Shown here: piece after piece, positions 20,481-32,849 of the stretch
Layout: every line of letters starts with the position of its first letter
How positions within the stretch are numbered: the first letter of the stretch is position 1
Assembly: GCA_964036045.1 (NCBI GenBank)
Contig: OZ038382.1
Span: 6,262,289 to 6,326,288 of the forward strand
Source: Eutreptiella sp. 'Long Island Sound 2002'
Lineage: Eukaryota; Euglenozoa; Euglenophyceae; Eutreptiales; Eutreptiaceae
Length of the DNA: 64,000 nt
Direction of reading: 5' to 3'
Made by a program: the position numbers and the translations under genes
Notes under the pieces: generated by a model
Told to the model about the DNA's origin: nothing
Seen by the model: the letters and a program-made list of their open reading frames with translations, nothing else
Databases searched by the model: none

Positions 20481-23455
20481 TTGGGCCACAAAGGCGAAAT
20501 AAATAAATAAATTGGGAATGCCCACAAAGGGGGGGTTGGAAGCGAAAATAAGCAGCTTGACCTTTTTTGGGTATACTCGCGCTGACATTGAAAAAAAAAA
20601 TAGACACTCACGCCAACACTCAAAAAAATATTGTTTTATCATTTTTAATTTCTTTTTTTACACTCACGTGACACTTCACCCCACCGTGCGCACGGGGCGT
20701 TCCTTGGGGTATCAACACACCAACCAACTCCAGCGGTAGCAGCAGCAGCATTGCAGAGGAAATGTTGAACTGCTCGCGGTGAATGGACATGCACCCCATC
20801 ATGCACTAAGGGAGGAGGCAAAGACGGCACCGTCAAGGGGTGACACTTGGTTCCACCCCATTAATGCCACAGTGCAAGGACGGTGCATACTACTCCCTTA
20901 GGCCATACAGCCTCCTGTATGCGGGTTCCATGCAGAGGTGCAGACCACAATGGTGTGTCACGCGGATACAGCTTCGTTAATGATGCGAGCCATGCCCCAT
21001 GCACTTGCCACATCACTACCCTTCCTCAGTCCCTTGCCCTGCCCTCGTCCTCACCTTTGGCCTACCGCCGTCCTCCTCCGACATGTCATCATTCTTTCCC
21101 AAAGAGAAAATGCGGAGCACCCTCGTCCTGACTCATCGCTGCAGTAGAGGTAGCTAATACAACACACAGTTGTGGCAGAGAAACCGCTACTGCAAACCCA
21201 CCGTGTACAGCAAGCTGCAAATAGTCGTGTTATATGTCTTGCAGGTGATTTCGAGACAGGAGTTCATGATTGTGGTTGCTGCTCCAGGCAACATCAAATT
21301 AGCAATGCAAGTGCCTCTTACGCTGCAGCTTGCATGAACCATTCAGCGCTTTTCTCTTTGCTGCCTTCCCCCACTCTTATCTGCATTATCATCCTCGTAT
21401 CCCTTTCATAATCATCTTTACCATGTGAACGCCATTCCTTGTTAAGTGGTTACTTCGTTCGGATGGTTGGGGCAGGCATGTGACGTGGTTGGAAACAAAC
21501 CATTGTTTGGGCGGTGCCTGATACAACAGACGCATACCCGACAAACAGAATCTTGCCGATCCCCCCTCGCATGGTCATGCCAGGTGCACATCACCACGGT
21601 GTCTCGGGGACCAGCCCCTTCAGTGGCAAGCGCTGTGCAGAGTGACTGTGCTGGCAATAACATTCGTCACGAGAGGCTGATGCAGCTGCACCAGTGGGGA
21701 GGGGGGGGGGTGTTGTTGGCGTGCCAGGCCGACCTATGGAGACAAAACCGGCCCAGTCAGTATGCACAACACGTGCCCCCTACCGACAACACTGGCGGTA
21801 TATGACCTCTTGGATGTCCCAAAAGATATATACTCGGCCTAGGTCGATCAAATAAGTCATAATGAACTACATATTAGAGGAACACGGACACCCCACATGC
21901 CGGGGCCTTCAGGCCACCAAGATTCCCCATTGCACTCCTCCATCCTCCGAAATGACTGCATTCTTGGGGCCTGCGCGCTCCTGGTGTGCAGAGAAGTGCT
22001 CTGTGTTGCCGGGAGCATCGATCCGGATACACGGCCCAATCTCGGTGACACCCCCACATCACCAGGGCCCAGCACTGGCTTGCCCTACACCTTCTCTCGG
22101 TTCAGTGAAGCAGGTTTTTGTGTTGTGAAATACGACGCAAGATCAGGTGTCCGCCGCCGTTCCTTTGCAGACCAGGGGGGGGGGGGATGCGTGCAGGGAA
22201 ACCCGTGCACTGGCCCCAAGTCGTGCGGGGTGTGGTGCGCGCCCAGGAAATCAGTTGGTCCAGAAGTGGAAACATCGCCGATCCACAACTGCCAGGACTG
22301 ACCAGCAGCCGCAAACTTGTTTTTCAACCGCAAAAACTGTCCGCTGCATGTCTGGCTGATGAGAACAACCTTCAGCCCAAACGCGGTCGTCTTGTGTGGA
22401 CACGTGGGTGCACTGCGGTGCAAAGCAGTCGCACTGCACAGCGCTACGGCGGGGCAATGGCGTTGTGGGACGGGGGGTGCTCAGTCCCGATGGAGTCCGT
22501 GCTCCCGACATTGACGTCTGCGAGACGCCAGCAACGGGGCTCGACGTGTCCTTGACCTGCCGGTGACCCTCTTTGTCACCCGAGTAACACAGGGCGGGCG
22601 GAAAGGGGGGGGGGGGGTCTCGGGGGATCTCCGGGCGGCCTGATGGCTGATTGTGGGCCCATGTCCGGAGGGTCGGCCCCGAGACCAGCCCAGCCGCGTC
22701 GCCCCAGATGGCGGGCCAGACCACCGGGGGGGCGTTCGTTGGGTTCCAATGCCCTTCGGCGTCATACCACTCGGCTGACGGGGGCAGTGGCCTCAAAAAG
22801 GTCAGGCGTGGGGTGTGGACCCGCCACTGAGCTCCAGTCGCGCTTGCGTTCACAGGCCCTTCAGTGCCTCAGCAGTTCAGCACTTGACGGTTTGGCGTAA
22901 TGTTCTGCTGCGGGGGGGGCTCACAGGCCCGGTCCTCCCTGAAGTGGGGTCAGAGCGGGGGGGGGGGGGGGGGGGCTGGGGGGCAAGTGGGTCCGCACAC
23001 CCCCCGCAAGTGCCCCACAAACCCTTCAGGCCCCGCGGCCTGGGTTGTAGTGGTTCCAGCGCTACTTCCCGGAACCCGCAGTAGAGGGGGGGCGCCCGTG
23101 GACAAAACAACAGCTGCAAAAGGGCTTGCAACGGCTCCTCACCGGGTCCCCGTTTGAAGAAGCACGTTGGCACGCGTGGAGGAGAGCCGGAACTCGGGCC
23201 ATGTGGACAGCCGGGGCCACAATTCGACGGGTTGCGGTATGGGGCTGCTGGGCGCATGGATCCACCGCCCGGTGGTACGTACATCCGACCGAGACGCGGC
23301 CAGTGCAAGCGGAAGACTTCTGGCCGAGGCCACCAGAGAGCGAGCAGCAGGCAAGTGGCGTAGTCCCACGGCGTCCCTACGAGTCGAGCAGCTCCAGCCG
23401 TCTTGGGTACCACAACACTGAGGAATGGCCCAGTCTTGTAAGTTGGGGCGCCGCC
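20481..23455. other. No firm gene
   Basis: T/A-rich at 20560-20660, then mixed sequence. G runs at about 21700, 22180, 22608 and 22952-22972. A protein-like minus-strand stretch lies near 22686-22774 (EWYDAEGHWNPTNAPPVVW), but with no supporting context. This region lies 3' of the phosphatase gene and may hold its 3' UTR; I see no clear AATAAA. Confidence 0.4.
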
Positions 23456-24561
23456 TCACTTGAACGCCATTTTGGGCCCCTTTTTGCAGCAGTGCGCCAT
23501 CTTCTGCAGGATGAACGCCTTGAACTCGGGCATGGACACGGTGCCGCTCTTGTCGAGGTCCATCTGCCGCAGCAGCTCCTCCGCGCACATGTGGTCGTTG
23601 CCCGTGCCCTGCAGCAGCTTCAGGAACGCCGGCTGCTCGCACAGCGCCGCGCGCAGCTCGCTGACCACGATCACGCCGTCGGAGGTCTTGTCGATCCGCT
23701 CGAAGATGTGCTCGATCAGCCGCTCTTTGTTGTCGGGGTCGGAGAGCTCGCGGCCGACGCACACCTCGTCGCCGCCCGCGTGGTAGCAGATCTCCGACGG
23801 CCGCCGCCGCAGCTCCGGCGCGCTCCGTTGGACGAGCGCGCGCGCCTCCGCGGGTGGGACGAGCATGTACTCGGTCTTGAAGCCGTTGACGGTGCAGAAG
23901 AGGAAGGCGCGCTTGTCGGGCAGCCAGGCCTTGACGAAGCGCACGGGGCCGTCCGCCGGGGGCTCGCCCGGCTGGTGCAGCCCGATGAGCTCGTCGTCCG
24001 GGCCAACCCCGGGGCCGAGCTCGTACTCGACCCGCACGCCGTCGTGCAGGCGGCCGTGCACCCGCGCGGACCCGTCGGGCCGCAGCACCACGTCCGACAC
24101 CGCGGCGCCGCGGTTGTCGGGCTCCTTCATGTTGGAGTACGATGTATCGGCCATGACGACCTCGAGGCAGGGCCCAGTGCCGCACGCGCGGCCGGTCTTG
24201 ATGACCGTTGGGCAGTTGCCGTGGGGCGTGTGGCCAACGACGACCCGCCGGATGCCGTAGGCATTGAGCCGGGCGGCGATGCCCTCCGGCGGCGGCTGCG
24301 GCATCCCGTCCTTGCGCAGGTGCCGGGAGAGGACGACGGACTGCCCGCCGGTCGGCACCGCGTAGTTGAGGAGCGCGTGGCCGCCGCGCGACCGCAGGTC
24401 GGACGGGTCGTTGCCCGCCCAGCGCGGCACCGCCTCCCACTCAGCGAGCTGCTGGTGATACCAGCTGTTGAGGGCGTCGACCCACTCGTGGACGTCGTCG
24501 ATGTGCTCGTCGTGCCCCGGCACTTGGCCGAGGGCCTCGCCGGAGGACGAGCAGACGCCGC
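23456..24561 (-). CDS. EF-hand calcineurin-like metallophosphoesterase, exon 3
   Basis: This is the last coding exon, 1106 bases, entered after CCTTTGCGCAG (AG at 24563-24562) with two bases that complete the Gly codon begun in exon 2, and ending at TGA (23456-23458). It covers residues 239-606 of the 606-residue product (counting from the ATG at 34618). It contains the metallophosphoesterase motif VVVGHTPHGN (residues 346-354, His349), a Cys/Pro-rich middle, and two canonical EF-hand loops near the C-terminus: DKTSDGVIVVSE (529-540) and DLDKSGTVSMPE (573-584), both with acidic first, third or fifth and twelfth ligands. A Ca2+-responsive phosphatase or phosphodiesterase is the natural inference; substrate unknown. 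The long plus-strand open frame over this region is an antisense shadow of its GC-rich codons. Confidence 0.9.
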
Positions 24562-24672
24562 CTGCGCAAAGGAGGATGGGGGTATGACCGGCACCACCGG
24601 CACCAGGGGGTATGTAGTATGGCTCGTTGCGCGAGACAGGCGGGAGCACCCGGGGCCGCATGTTTTTCCCCG

Positions 24673-25720
24673 ACGTCATATGCACACCAGGGAATGTATA
24701 AACACCCGTCAACAAGGGTTTTGGCGGGTTGACAGGCAAATCAATACCCCCCGGCCCCCAACACCCGGTCTCCGTCTTGCATGTTGCTCCTTTAACCTTC
24801 CAGTGCTATTGGGGTTTAACCCGTTGTGCAACCATTTCAGTCCTCTCCGCTTTGGAGACCCCAATATGGCAGCAACAGCGACGTTTTTTGGATGGTCGGG
24901 TTTCCACCTGTTGCATGACACCGCTTCATCGCTCAAATTGGACTTTTTGGGCACTCAGGTCACGCCAAGCCTGTTGACCAGACAACCTAAAAAGCAGGTA
25001 CCCCGTCCTGCTGCTTGCTCAGATTGGATCCAGAGGCGGTACAGCGATGGCAGTGTGCTGGCAGTGTGCGTAGACGTGTGGGTCACAGTACATATGCAAA
25101 TGCACAACACAGTCCATCGATGTAGACACGTAGCACGGGTCACAAATCCAAGGGGCACATCACACACCGCATCACACAGGCCCAATGCAGCGCACACACC
25201 CAACAAATGCAGTGGATACATCAGACACCGCATCCCACAGGCAGACACTCTACACACCCATAACACAGGCCACAAATGCAGAACTTTCAGTACAACACCC
25301 GCCATTGATGCTCCGACGGTTCTGGACACGCACCACGCAAACCACCAACACAGGCCACCATTGGAACAGGTCGCAGACCACCGATGCCGCAGACCGCGGA
25401 CCTTTGGAAAGTCCGTACACTCCAGTCATGGTGTGACAGCGGCCCCCACCCACCTGGATGAGCTGAGGATGACGAACACTGCGAAATCAGAAAGTGGTGC
25501 CATCCCTTCTGCCGCTGTTGCTGCCATATTGGGGTCTCCAAAGCGGAGAGGACTGAAATGGTTGCACAACGGGTTAAACCCCAATAGCACTGGAAGGTTA
25601 AAGGAGCAACATGCAAGCCGGAGACCGGGTGTTGGGGGGCGGGGAGTATTGATTTGCCTGTCAACCCGCCAAAACCCTTGTTGACAGGTGTTTATACATT
25701 CCCTGGTGTGCATATGACGT
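24673..25720. mobile_element. Foldback/MITE-like element with 208-bp inverted ends
   Basis: The left arm 24673-24880 and right arm 25513-25720 are inverted copies of equal length differing at only a handful of positions, starting ACGTCATATGCACACCAGGG. ACGT at both outer ends could be a 4-bp target duplication or part of the palindromic ends. The 632-bp interior (CACA-rich, about 25090-25330) has no transposase frame, so the element is non-autonomous. It sits inside intron 2, its left end 111 bases from exon 3. The near-identity of the arms suggests recent insertion or gene conversion between arms. Confidence 0.85.
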
Positions 25721-26149
25721 ACCCGCTGAGGATGCACTGAAGTTGCTACATGTACTATCTTCTACATAGCTCAAATTCATTTGGGACTAGTTCGATGTGT
25801 GCTGTCTGTTGTGCCTACCTTTGGGCAAGTTTGCTTCCATTGCATGTCACACTACACCACGAAGTGCGCTTTGAACAATATTGAATTTGTGGTTCATGTG
25901 TGCCCACACCTGCAGAGGCATCCCCGTGCACATGCACTGAGTAAAGAGCGAGAGTAGCAGGAAATCAGTGCACAATGTGAAAAATGACTACACATCCACC
26001 CCCACTGGCTGACTGATTCCAAAAGCAAACCAGATGTGCACTGCGGGCACCTTGCACGGCGCACTGCAGGCACTGCAGGCACCGCAAGGGATTATCTCTG
26101 TTGAGTCACGCCTTCGCATCCACCCTATGACTGACCTTGACATACCGCC

Positions 26150-26620
26150 GCCGCAAACACGACCACGAACGTAACTGCATCACCACCACCACCGCCACCA
26201 CCACTGCCGCCGCCGCCGCAATCACCACCAAAATCGACAACAGTGACAATCGCCACTGCACCACAGGGCTTGACTGCCACATGCCCATTTGCCCCCTCTA
26301 TGCAGCTTCGGTGCACTCTTGATTTCAAGCGCTGCCCATGGAGATGGTGGGGCCCATATTTGCGTTTGGTCAAGTGCAACACCGCCACCACCACCACCAT
26401 CAACACTAACAACAACACCACCACCACCACCATCAACACTAACACCACCACCACCACCACCAACATCAACACTAACAACAACGACACCAATAACAACACC
26501 ACCAACAACAACACCACGACGACCACCACCACCAACAACAACAACAACACCAACAACAACAACAACAACAACAACAGCAGCAGCAGCAGCAGCACCAACC
26601 ACACCAACAAAATTATATTG
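26150..26620. repeat. ACC/AAC/AGC trinucleotide array in intron 2
   Basis: Two blocks, 26182-26228 and 26382-26605, of interspersed CAC, AAC, ACC and finally AGC triplets. Apparent Thr/Asn or Val/Leu frames are translation artefacts. Confidence 0.9.
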
Positions 26621-26839
26621 ACAACATTAACTACACCAGCACCGGCAACAACACCCTGTTTGCATCTTCTTGCTGCGCGGCACCAAGCGGTTCTGCCAGG
26701 CTGCTGTTAGCACCAGCTGAACCACCCCCACCTCCCCACTGGTCCCGGCTTCATTGACAATCCCGGAGCTTCTATGCCCGTGAAGCAGCGCCCAAGTCCT
26801 CCGGTCCCAAACGGCCGCTTGCTCGCATGCAGGGCACAC

Positions 26840-27203
26840 CGTGGACAAAGAGGTTGGTCCCAAGAACAGCTGCCAGTTGGCCGGCCTCAAGCAGATCGCG
26901 CATGAAACCCCCCTTCGCCACCGACTGCACAAAGGAGTCGCAGACGGCTTCGTCGGTGGGAAGCCCGCGGCCCGGCGTGCCCTGGAGCTCGGCCAGCTCA
27001 AGCCGCCGCCTCTCAAATTCGCCATCGGCGCCCATTGTAGCTTTCAGCATCCAGCGGACTCGGTTCGCGAGTGTGTTCTCGCGCTCCAGCATCTCTGGTG
27101 TCACAGCATGCGCCTCGACACTGTGCTCCACGGTGCAGAGGTTCCGCAGGAAGGTGGCGGGGGAGATACGCTTGGCCTCGGGCACCCAATATGGTCCAGG
27201 CAC
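26840..27203 (-). CDS. EF-hand calcineurin-like metallophosphoesterase, exon 2
   Basis: 364 bases entered after CCGTATTTAG (AG at 27205-27204) in phase 0 and left at CACG|GTGTGC in phase 1. It encodes residues 118-238 plus the first base of Gly239. It starts VPGPYWVPEAKRIS, continues through a helical region rich in charged residues (VTPEMLERENTLANRVRWML) and ends GTNLFVHG, the fourth conserved metallophosphoesterase block in which His238 is a predicted metal ligand. The reading joins exon 1 directly (HDRLTT|VPGPYW) and exon 3 (FVHG|GVC). GTG at 27203 is an internal Val codon, not a start. Confidence 0.87.
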
Positions 27204-27356
27204 CTAAATACGGATTTTTGTGGCTGTGGGTGTGTGCATGGGTGTGGGCATGCTTTGTTTTGTCTTGTTAAAAACGGCCGGGTTCGTACTGGTCCCCTCC
27301 CAGATATTACTCATCTTCTGGTGGTATCCATCCATTCGCCCCTGCGCAAGCATGCT

Positions 27357-27505
27357 GAAGGTTAGGAAACAACGGTCAGACGGGTTCCCATGCCTAGACA
27401 AGGCAGTGCCCACAAGAGGAAGCCTAATTGAGCGGTCAGGAAAACAACGGTCAGACGGGCTCTCGTGCTTGGACAAGGCAGTGCTTGCGCAAGGGGAGAT
27501 GGGGG
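27357..27505. repeat. Short tandem duplication in intron 1
   Basis: AACAACGGTCAGACGGG ... TAGACAAGGCAGTGC is repeated after about 70 bases (27369 and 27440 copies). Confidence 0.7.
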
Positions 27506-27642
27506 GGGGGTAGCCTATCTCATCTTGTTGCCCACACATCTGGTGTCTCTGCTGTCTGGCCAAACAAGACAAAACAAACTGCCATCTGGCAACGAAAGGC
27601 CGACTGTAACTTTGCTGCACAAATAGAATATGGGGACTATAA

Positions 27643-27990
27643 CCCCCCCCCCCTTTGCACAAGCACGGCTGCAGTCCCAAAAGTCCAAGCGAAACAGTGG
27701 TTCAATGCCCACCCCATGCTTAGACAAGCCCATGCTTGCGCGCACACACACAAAAGCAAAGCGCAGTATGTGACAGCCATGCCGAGATTACATCAAAACA
27801 AACCGCCTGGGGTTGCAATGTGTGGTACAATGTTGTTATGAACAGAATGCACAATCACAGACATGAGCCCCCCTTTCCCTCTACAAGTGCGTCACAAGCG
27901 CCACAAGTGCGTCACAATCCTACATTCAGGACCACAAAAAACAGCAGTCCCAAAAAATCCTGAAAACAGCGGTCAATGCCCATTCCATGT
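27643..27990. repeat. Dispersed repeat R4, copy 1
   Basis: C run, TTGCACAAGCACGGCTGC, GTCCCAAAAGTC, CATGCTTAGACAAGCCC, then GGGGTTGCAATGTGTGGTAC, AATGCACAATCACA and a diverged second GTCCCAAAAAATCC...CAATGCCCATTCC. The same order recurs at 31393-31950 in direct orientation. Confidence 0.75.
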
Positions 27991-28509
27991 TTGGACAAGC
28001 CCGTGCTTGCGCAAGAGGGGGGGGGGATTGTCGATTCCACCCACACTCATGCGGATAAATGTGTGTCTGAAGTCCATTCAAACATTTTATCAAAGCTATG
28101 GCAACGTACATGTCAATACAAAGCGCATGCACAGCATAAGGTCAACCCACGGCTCAGATCATAAACATCAATGCAACATCGATGCTGGACCAGTGGGCAA
28201 CTCCACCAAGGGCTGCTGCACAAAGCAACACCTGGCCATTGGAAAGCAGCACATATACAGTCAGGGATGTAGCACACAGAATTGTGAACGCTGCTGATTG
28301 TTGGCACTGCAAGATGGCCAAGAAATGCAGCGCACAGGCTGCCAATTCAATACCCATGCAGGGCATCACTGCCAATTCAAAGTTCCTTTAGGGCCCCATG
28401 GTTACATCAAATCCATTTGGGGCACCATTGTTTATCCGACCACATTCAAGGAAGAAATGCGAACCCAAAACCACTTCACAGTGCCAATGCGCATCCATGC
28501 CCACCCGGG

Positions 28510-29530
28510 GCCTGCATGGGAGAAATGTCAATCCAAGGTCTGTTCAAAACACAAACATCAATCCAAAGTCCATGCCTGGCACAAATGCCAATTGGTAGGC
28601 CATTCATGGCGCAAACCACGTCAAATCAAAGCCTGTTCAGGTATCAATCAAAAGTAAATGCTTGGAACAAATATCAATCCAAAGCCCAGTCATGGCAAAA
28701 ATGTCAGTCCACAGTCTGTTCAGAGCACAAACATCAATCCAACTCCAGAGCTCGTTCAGGACACAATCGTCTATCAAGGTCATTAATGCGTGTATGTCCG
28801 TCCACACCCTATTCACGGCAACAATCCCAATCCAAGTTTTGTTCAGAATAAGATACCAATCCAATTTCCATGCTTGATACAAATGTCAATCCAAAGCCCG
28901 TTTTTGGCTCGAATTTCAATTCAAGACCATGCACAGCTGAAACGAACACAAACATCAATCCAAATGCTATGCTTGGTATAGATGTCAACGTACAACCCAT
29001 TCAGGGCACAAACGTGAATCAAAGCCCCCAAGGCATGTATGCTAATCCAATGCCCCTTCACTGCATACATGTCATTCCAGAGCCTATTCAGAATACAAAT
29101 ATCATTCCAAAGACAATGCTTGGTACAAATGTCAAGCCAAAGCCCTTGCACAAACAGTGATCCAGAGTCTGTTCAGAAGACAAATATCAATGGAGGCTTG
29201 GTACAATTCTTTGGCCTCTTGTGCCTAGGCTTCACGGTTATCCGTGGCCCATGCACTCGAATGGGCGTCTGGCACAACATCGTGTATGTTCATGCAAAAC
29301 CCAGACATGGCAGAAATGTCAATCCAAACTTTGTTCAGAACGCAAACATCAATCCAAATTCCATGCCGGGCACAAATGTCACTCCAAAGCCCATTCATGG
29401 CACAAGTGTCTATCAAAAGCACACACATGGCAGAAATCTCAAATCAAAAGCCCATGCATATCACAAACATCACCGAACAACACTTGTCCGTCAATGCAAA
29501 GCCTAAGCATGTCAGAGACGTCAATCCAAA
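28510..29530. repeat. 30-bp minisatellite in intron 1
   Basis: Roughly 30 diverged copies of a unit like AAATGTCAATCCAAAGCCCA plus TTCATGGCAC. A unit of 30 keeps frame, so 10-residue repeats appear in all frames; their divergence includes stops and gives no sign of coding selection. Confidence 0.85.
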
Positions 29531-29584
29531 TATTTTTCAGAACACAACACCAACAAACGTCTAGCACCGTGTCCAATACATGCA

Positions 29585-29910
29585 TCACACACTCAGCCAT
29601 ATGAATGCAGCACCCAAGCTGCTAAATGAATGCAGTACCCACATTGCGACATAATATCAACACCCAAGCTGTCCAATGACTGAGGCACACACATAGCTGA
29701 ATGAAAGCAGCACTCAAGCTGCCAAATCATGGCAACACCTAGCTGCCAGAAGTATGCCTCGCACAGGCTGCCAAATGAACATACCACACAAGTTGCTAAG
29801 TCAATTCAGCACACAAACTGCCTGACAGTAGCAGCACACAGGCTGCCAAATAAATGCAAGTATCTAGGGACCAAATTTATGTAGCACACCGGCTGCCAAG
29901 CTAATGCACC
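29585..29910. repeat. Short-period array (GCTGCCAAATGA)
   Basis: Repeats of GCAGCACCCAAGCTGCCAAATGA-like units at variable 35-45 base spacing. Non-coding. Confidence 0.7.
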
Positions 29911-30004
29911 GATACCCATTCTCTCCGTCCTGTGGGATCCACGGTTGTGGACATCTAGCACCGTGCCTCCGGCACTAGTGTCCAAGCATCTCGCTTCCAC
30001 GCAA

Positions 30005-30230
30005 TGCATCCACTCCTTGGGTATTTTGAACGGTGCCTTTGGCATCCGACATCCAAGCATCTGGCATGGTGCCCTTGGCACTTGATGTCGGGCATCCCTG
30101 TCACTCATGGGGCATCTAGCTTGATGCCTTTGGCATCTGACATCCAGGCATCAAGGCATCTGGCATGGTGCCCTTGGCACTCGATGTCCAGGCATCTCGT
30201 TCAATTGCTGGGCTGGCATCCTGGTTGGAT
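30005..30230. repeat. Short-period array (GGCATCTGGCATGGTGCC)
   Basis: Several diverged copies of CATCTGGCATGGTGCCCTTGG and GACATCCAGGCATC. Confidence 0.7.
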
Positions 30231-31392
30231 GTCACAAACAGCACCAGAGGTGGACCACATGCCATGGCCCCGCACGGCACAAAGCGGCAGGATAACGGAA
30301 ACCCCCCGCCACAAGCAGCCCTACCCAACCCACACCAATCCTCCACATTTGCAGCTCTGCAAAAACTTGGCCTGCAGGCCAACGGATGTTGGTGGGCCAG
30401 TGGGGCACGAGTGTGCCACAGATCGGGGAGCTACTCCTTCCGTGGTGGCCATTCCACGTTTCTGCATTCTAGGGGTCAGTGCACAGGGGCTCAGTAGCCT
30501 TACGGCGCGAGGCGGCTGTGCAACTCTGGAGGGTCCTGCCTGGCATAGGGCACCGCCCATACGTCTCGGGGCACCTGGCCACAGGGAGGTCAGTGCACAT
30601 GGGCTCCGTGGCCCTGGGAAGCCAGACCAGTGGGTGGCTTCGGAGGCTTCCTCCTGGCCCACACCCCATGGCCTGCGGCTTTTGGGAAGCTCAGCCAAAG
30701 ATGAATTAAACACTGGCCATGAGGTTTTTGGCCACTGGCCATAAGAATGTTTAATTCAATGTCTATTTTTGTTTTTTTTATGTTTTTTTGTCAAAAAAGT
30801 GCATGACATGAATGAGTGTACATGGCGTGTCCGTGTGTCCATTTATGCCATCACCCACATCCCAGATCTTTCCACTATAATGCACAATGCCGGGTAACAC
30901 ACAATGCCGATCACCTCCCCTCACCTGCACTAGATTCCAAGTTTGATACCCTCAAAGATGCACAACGCACAAATGCTCCAAGGCTACGTCACAAAAGGGA
31001 CAAAAACCATCAGCAATGAATGGAGAAATGTCAATAAACACCAATACACGACAATAAACAACGGTTATCCCCCCAAAAAGGGCATTTTTTGAAAAATAAA
31101 CGCATAAACGCGTGTATTTGCCATTTGGCCAGTGGCCTGGCTAGTACTTAATTCATCCTTGAGCTCAGCAAGCAGTCTCCCCGCAACAACGACCACCACC
31201 CACTGCCCCCCCCCCCCCCCCCAACCATTCTCTCCCTCCAAGAGGAGGAGGGGCAGGGGCTCGGGCAGGAGACGTCACTAGGACCCCAATGCTGTCCCAA
31301 TACTGTCCATGTTCCAGCTAGACACAGGGGAACCAAAATTCCTGTTGGGTTGTGTTAGTTGAGGCCACCAGGCTTGTTCCGTGTTGTGGACC

Positions 31393-31950
31393 TACTACCC
31401 CCCCCCCCCTTGCGCAAGCACGGCCGCGGTCCCAAAAGTCAGGTCAAAACGGCGGTTCAAACCCCACCCCGTGCTTAGAAAAGGCCCTGCATGCGCGTGA
31501 CACATGTGACAGCAAACGTGTGGGGGAGTGCTCAGATGGGGATGGCGAGAGGCTACGAATGGGGAAGAGCACTTCATCAAAAGCGGCATTGTGCTCAATA
31601 CCCTTCCCATTCCGCGTGTACTTCAAATGGATGTGGTTGTGCCCATGACGAGAGGGACCAATAATAGTGGCAGACACATGTTCCCGAGTGCTCCGAACGT
31701 ACGTGATAGCCATGCCAGGCATAACATTGTTAGCCATGGCTGAAAATCACATCACAACAAACAGCATGGGGTTGCAATGTGTGGTACAATGTGATTATGA
31801 AGAGAATGCACTATCACAAACATGACTGAGCCCCTCTTTCCCTGTACAAGCGCTCTACAAACACCCAATCCTTCCTTTCCCGGACCACAAAAACAGCGGT
31901 CGCAAAATTTCCTCGAAACGGCGGTTCAACGCCCACTCCGTGCTTAGCCA
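31393..31950. repeat. Dispersed repeat R4, copy 2
   Basis: Direct copy of 27643-27990, with an extra segment of about 190 bases at 31510-31700 and an AATCCGACGATGG end shared with 6909 and 33792. Confidence 0.75.
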
Positions 31951-32019
31951 TAATCCGACGATGGCCGTCAACCCCGGTATCCCACCGGCAGGAAATCAAT
32001 GTTCTCCTGTCCAGCACAT

Positions 32020-32094
32020 GCGGCGGAGCCGCAGCCACCAATCGTCCACGCGGCGAAGCCGCGCTCATGAGTCCAGCACGGCGGCGAAGCCGCC
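32020..32094. repeat. Three palindromic hairpins
   Basis: GCGGCGGAGCCGC, CGCGGCGAAGCCGCG and GGCGGCGAAGCCGCC at about 32020, 32049 and 32080, each a perfect stem with a three-base loop. Related palindromes occur at 20256, 33854, 51953, 54684, 55618 and 55683. Confidence 0.75.
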
Positions 32095-32220
32095 CTCTCG
32101 TATGCGTGCACATCCCGTGCGTTGCCCCTACCCCCCTGTTGGATAGGGTCTTGTTGCCACTCAGGCTCAAGAAAAAGTGTACCCCTTAGAAGAGCTGTGT
32201 CATGCCCGTCAGCGCCATGA

Positions 32221-32296
32221 TCTACACGCCGGGCATTGATCCTGCGCTCTCCGGGACGAGACCCCGGGCACTTCTAGTATGCTACGCTACCGACGT
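32221..32296 (-). repeat. tRNA-like (SINE-type) module
   Basis: On the minus strand GGTAGCGTAGCATACTAG (box A-like) precedes AGGATCAATGCCC (box B-like) at tRNA spacing, with a GGGGTCTCGTCCC hairpin between. No acceptor-stem pairing. Confidence 0.4.
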
Positions 32297-32849
32297 GGTT
32301 AAATAACCGTCATCCAGCCCACCCCCCTACACCTCATTGTGGCTGCACAAGAGCAGCAGATCTTCATGGTTGTCGGCGCCGTGGCCTCAACGAGCCGCGA
32401 TGACGGAGCGCACTGCGGGGCCCCGCCCCCGTGCACTTTCTGGTATGTTCGCCCCTCACCTTCCATGCGCGGCCATAAAAACAAACATCCTTTGGGCTGC
32501 GGGACGTTCGGCGGTTCCCACCCCTCCCCGGGGTTCAAACCACCCTCTCTGAAATCGAAGAGCTGCTTATGCCCAACTATGCTATGCTGCTCCCCTCGCT
32601 CTTTTGCGCTCCCGCTGCCGATCGCTGACATCTGTGCTGAAGCCCGACCCTCCATCACTGGACTTACTCACCTAGTCTGCCATGGAGGAATCTGTCGAAG
32701 TGTCTAACCCCTGTGACGACGTTAACGAGCCCCCGACACTTGACCTTGCTCCGGCTGAAACGGGGGGCTCTGTCGACCCCCCCCCCCCCCCCATGCCGAG
32801 GACAATACATCGGATCGCATGGGCAGGAGCCCCACCTCCTCCCACAACA

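Larger units (their letters stand above)
24562..26839 (-). other. Intron 2 of the phosphatase gene (2278 bp)
   Basis: Donor CACG|GTGTGCC (GT at 26839-26838) and acceptor CTCCTTTGCGCAG (AG at 24563-24562), phase 1. Splicing rebuilds the family's His-Gly-Gly motif (FVHG|GVC), which is strong evidence for these exact sites. The intron contains an inverted-repeat element, a trinucleotide array and about 0.4 kb of otherwise plain sequence (25721-26150). Confidence 0.85.

Noticed and set aside
22686-22774. Possible exon with peptide EWYDAEGHWNPTNAPPVVW
   Set aside because: Acceptor- and donor-like sites exist but phases do not connect to anything visible and no second segment supports it.
23139-24440. 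433-codon minus-strand frame overlapping phosphatase exon 3
   Set aside because: Off-frame shadow with Arg/Ala-rich low-complexity content; the EF hands and GHTP motif lie in the other frame.
23126-25684. 852-codon plus-strand open frame
   Set aside because: Antisense to phosphatase exon 3 and running through the inverted-repeat element; it is a GC-driven shadow of the real gene.
26125-26710. Val/Leu-rich or Thr/Asn-rich frames
   Set aside because: Translations of the trinucleotide array in intron 2.
28510-29530. CRISPR-like array
   Set aside because: The 30-bp units are contiguous and diverged with no unique spacers, in a eukaryotic intron.
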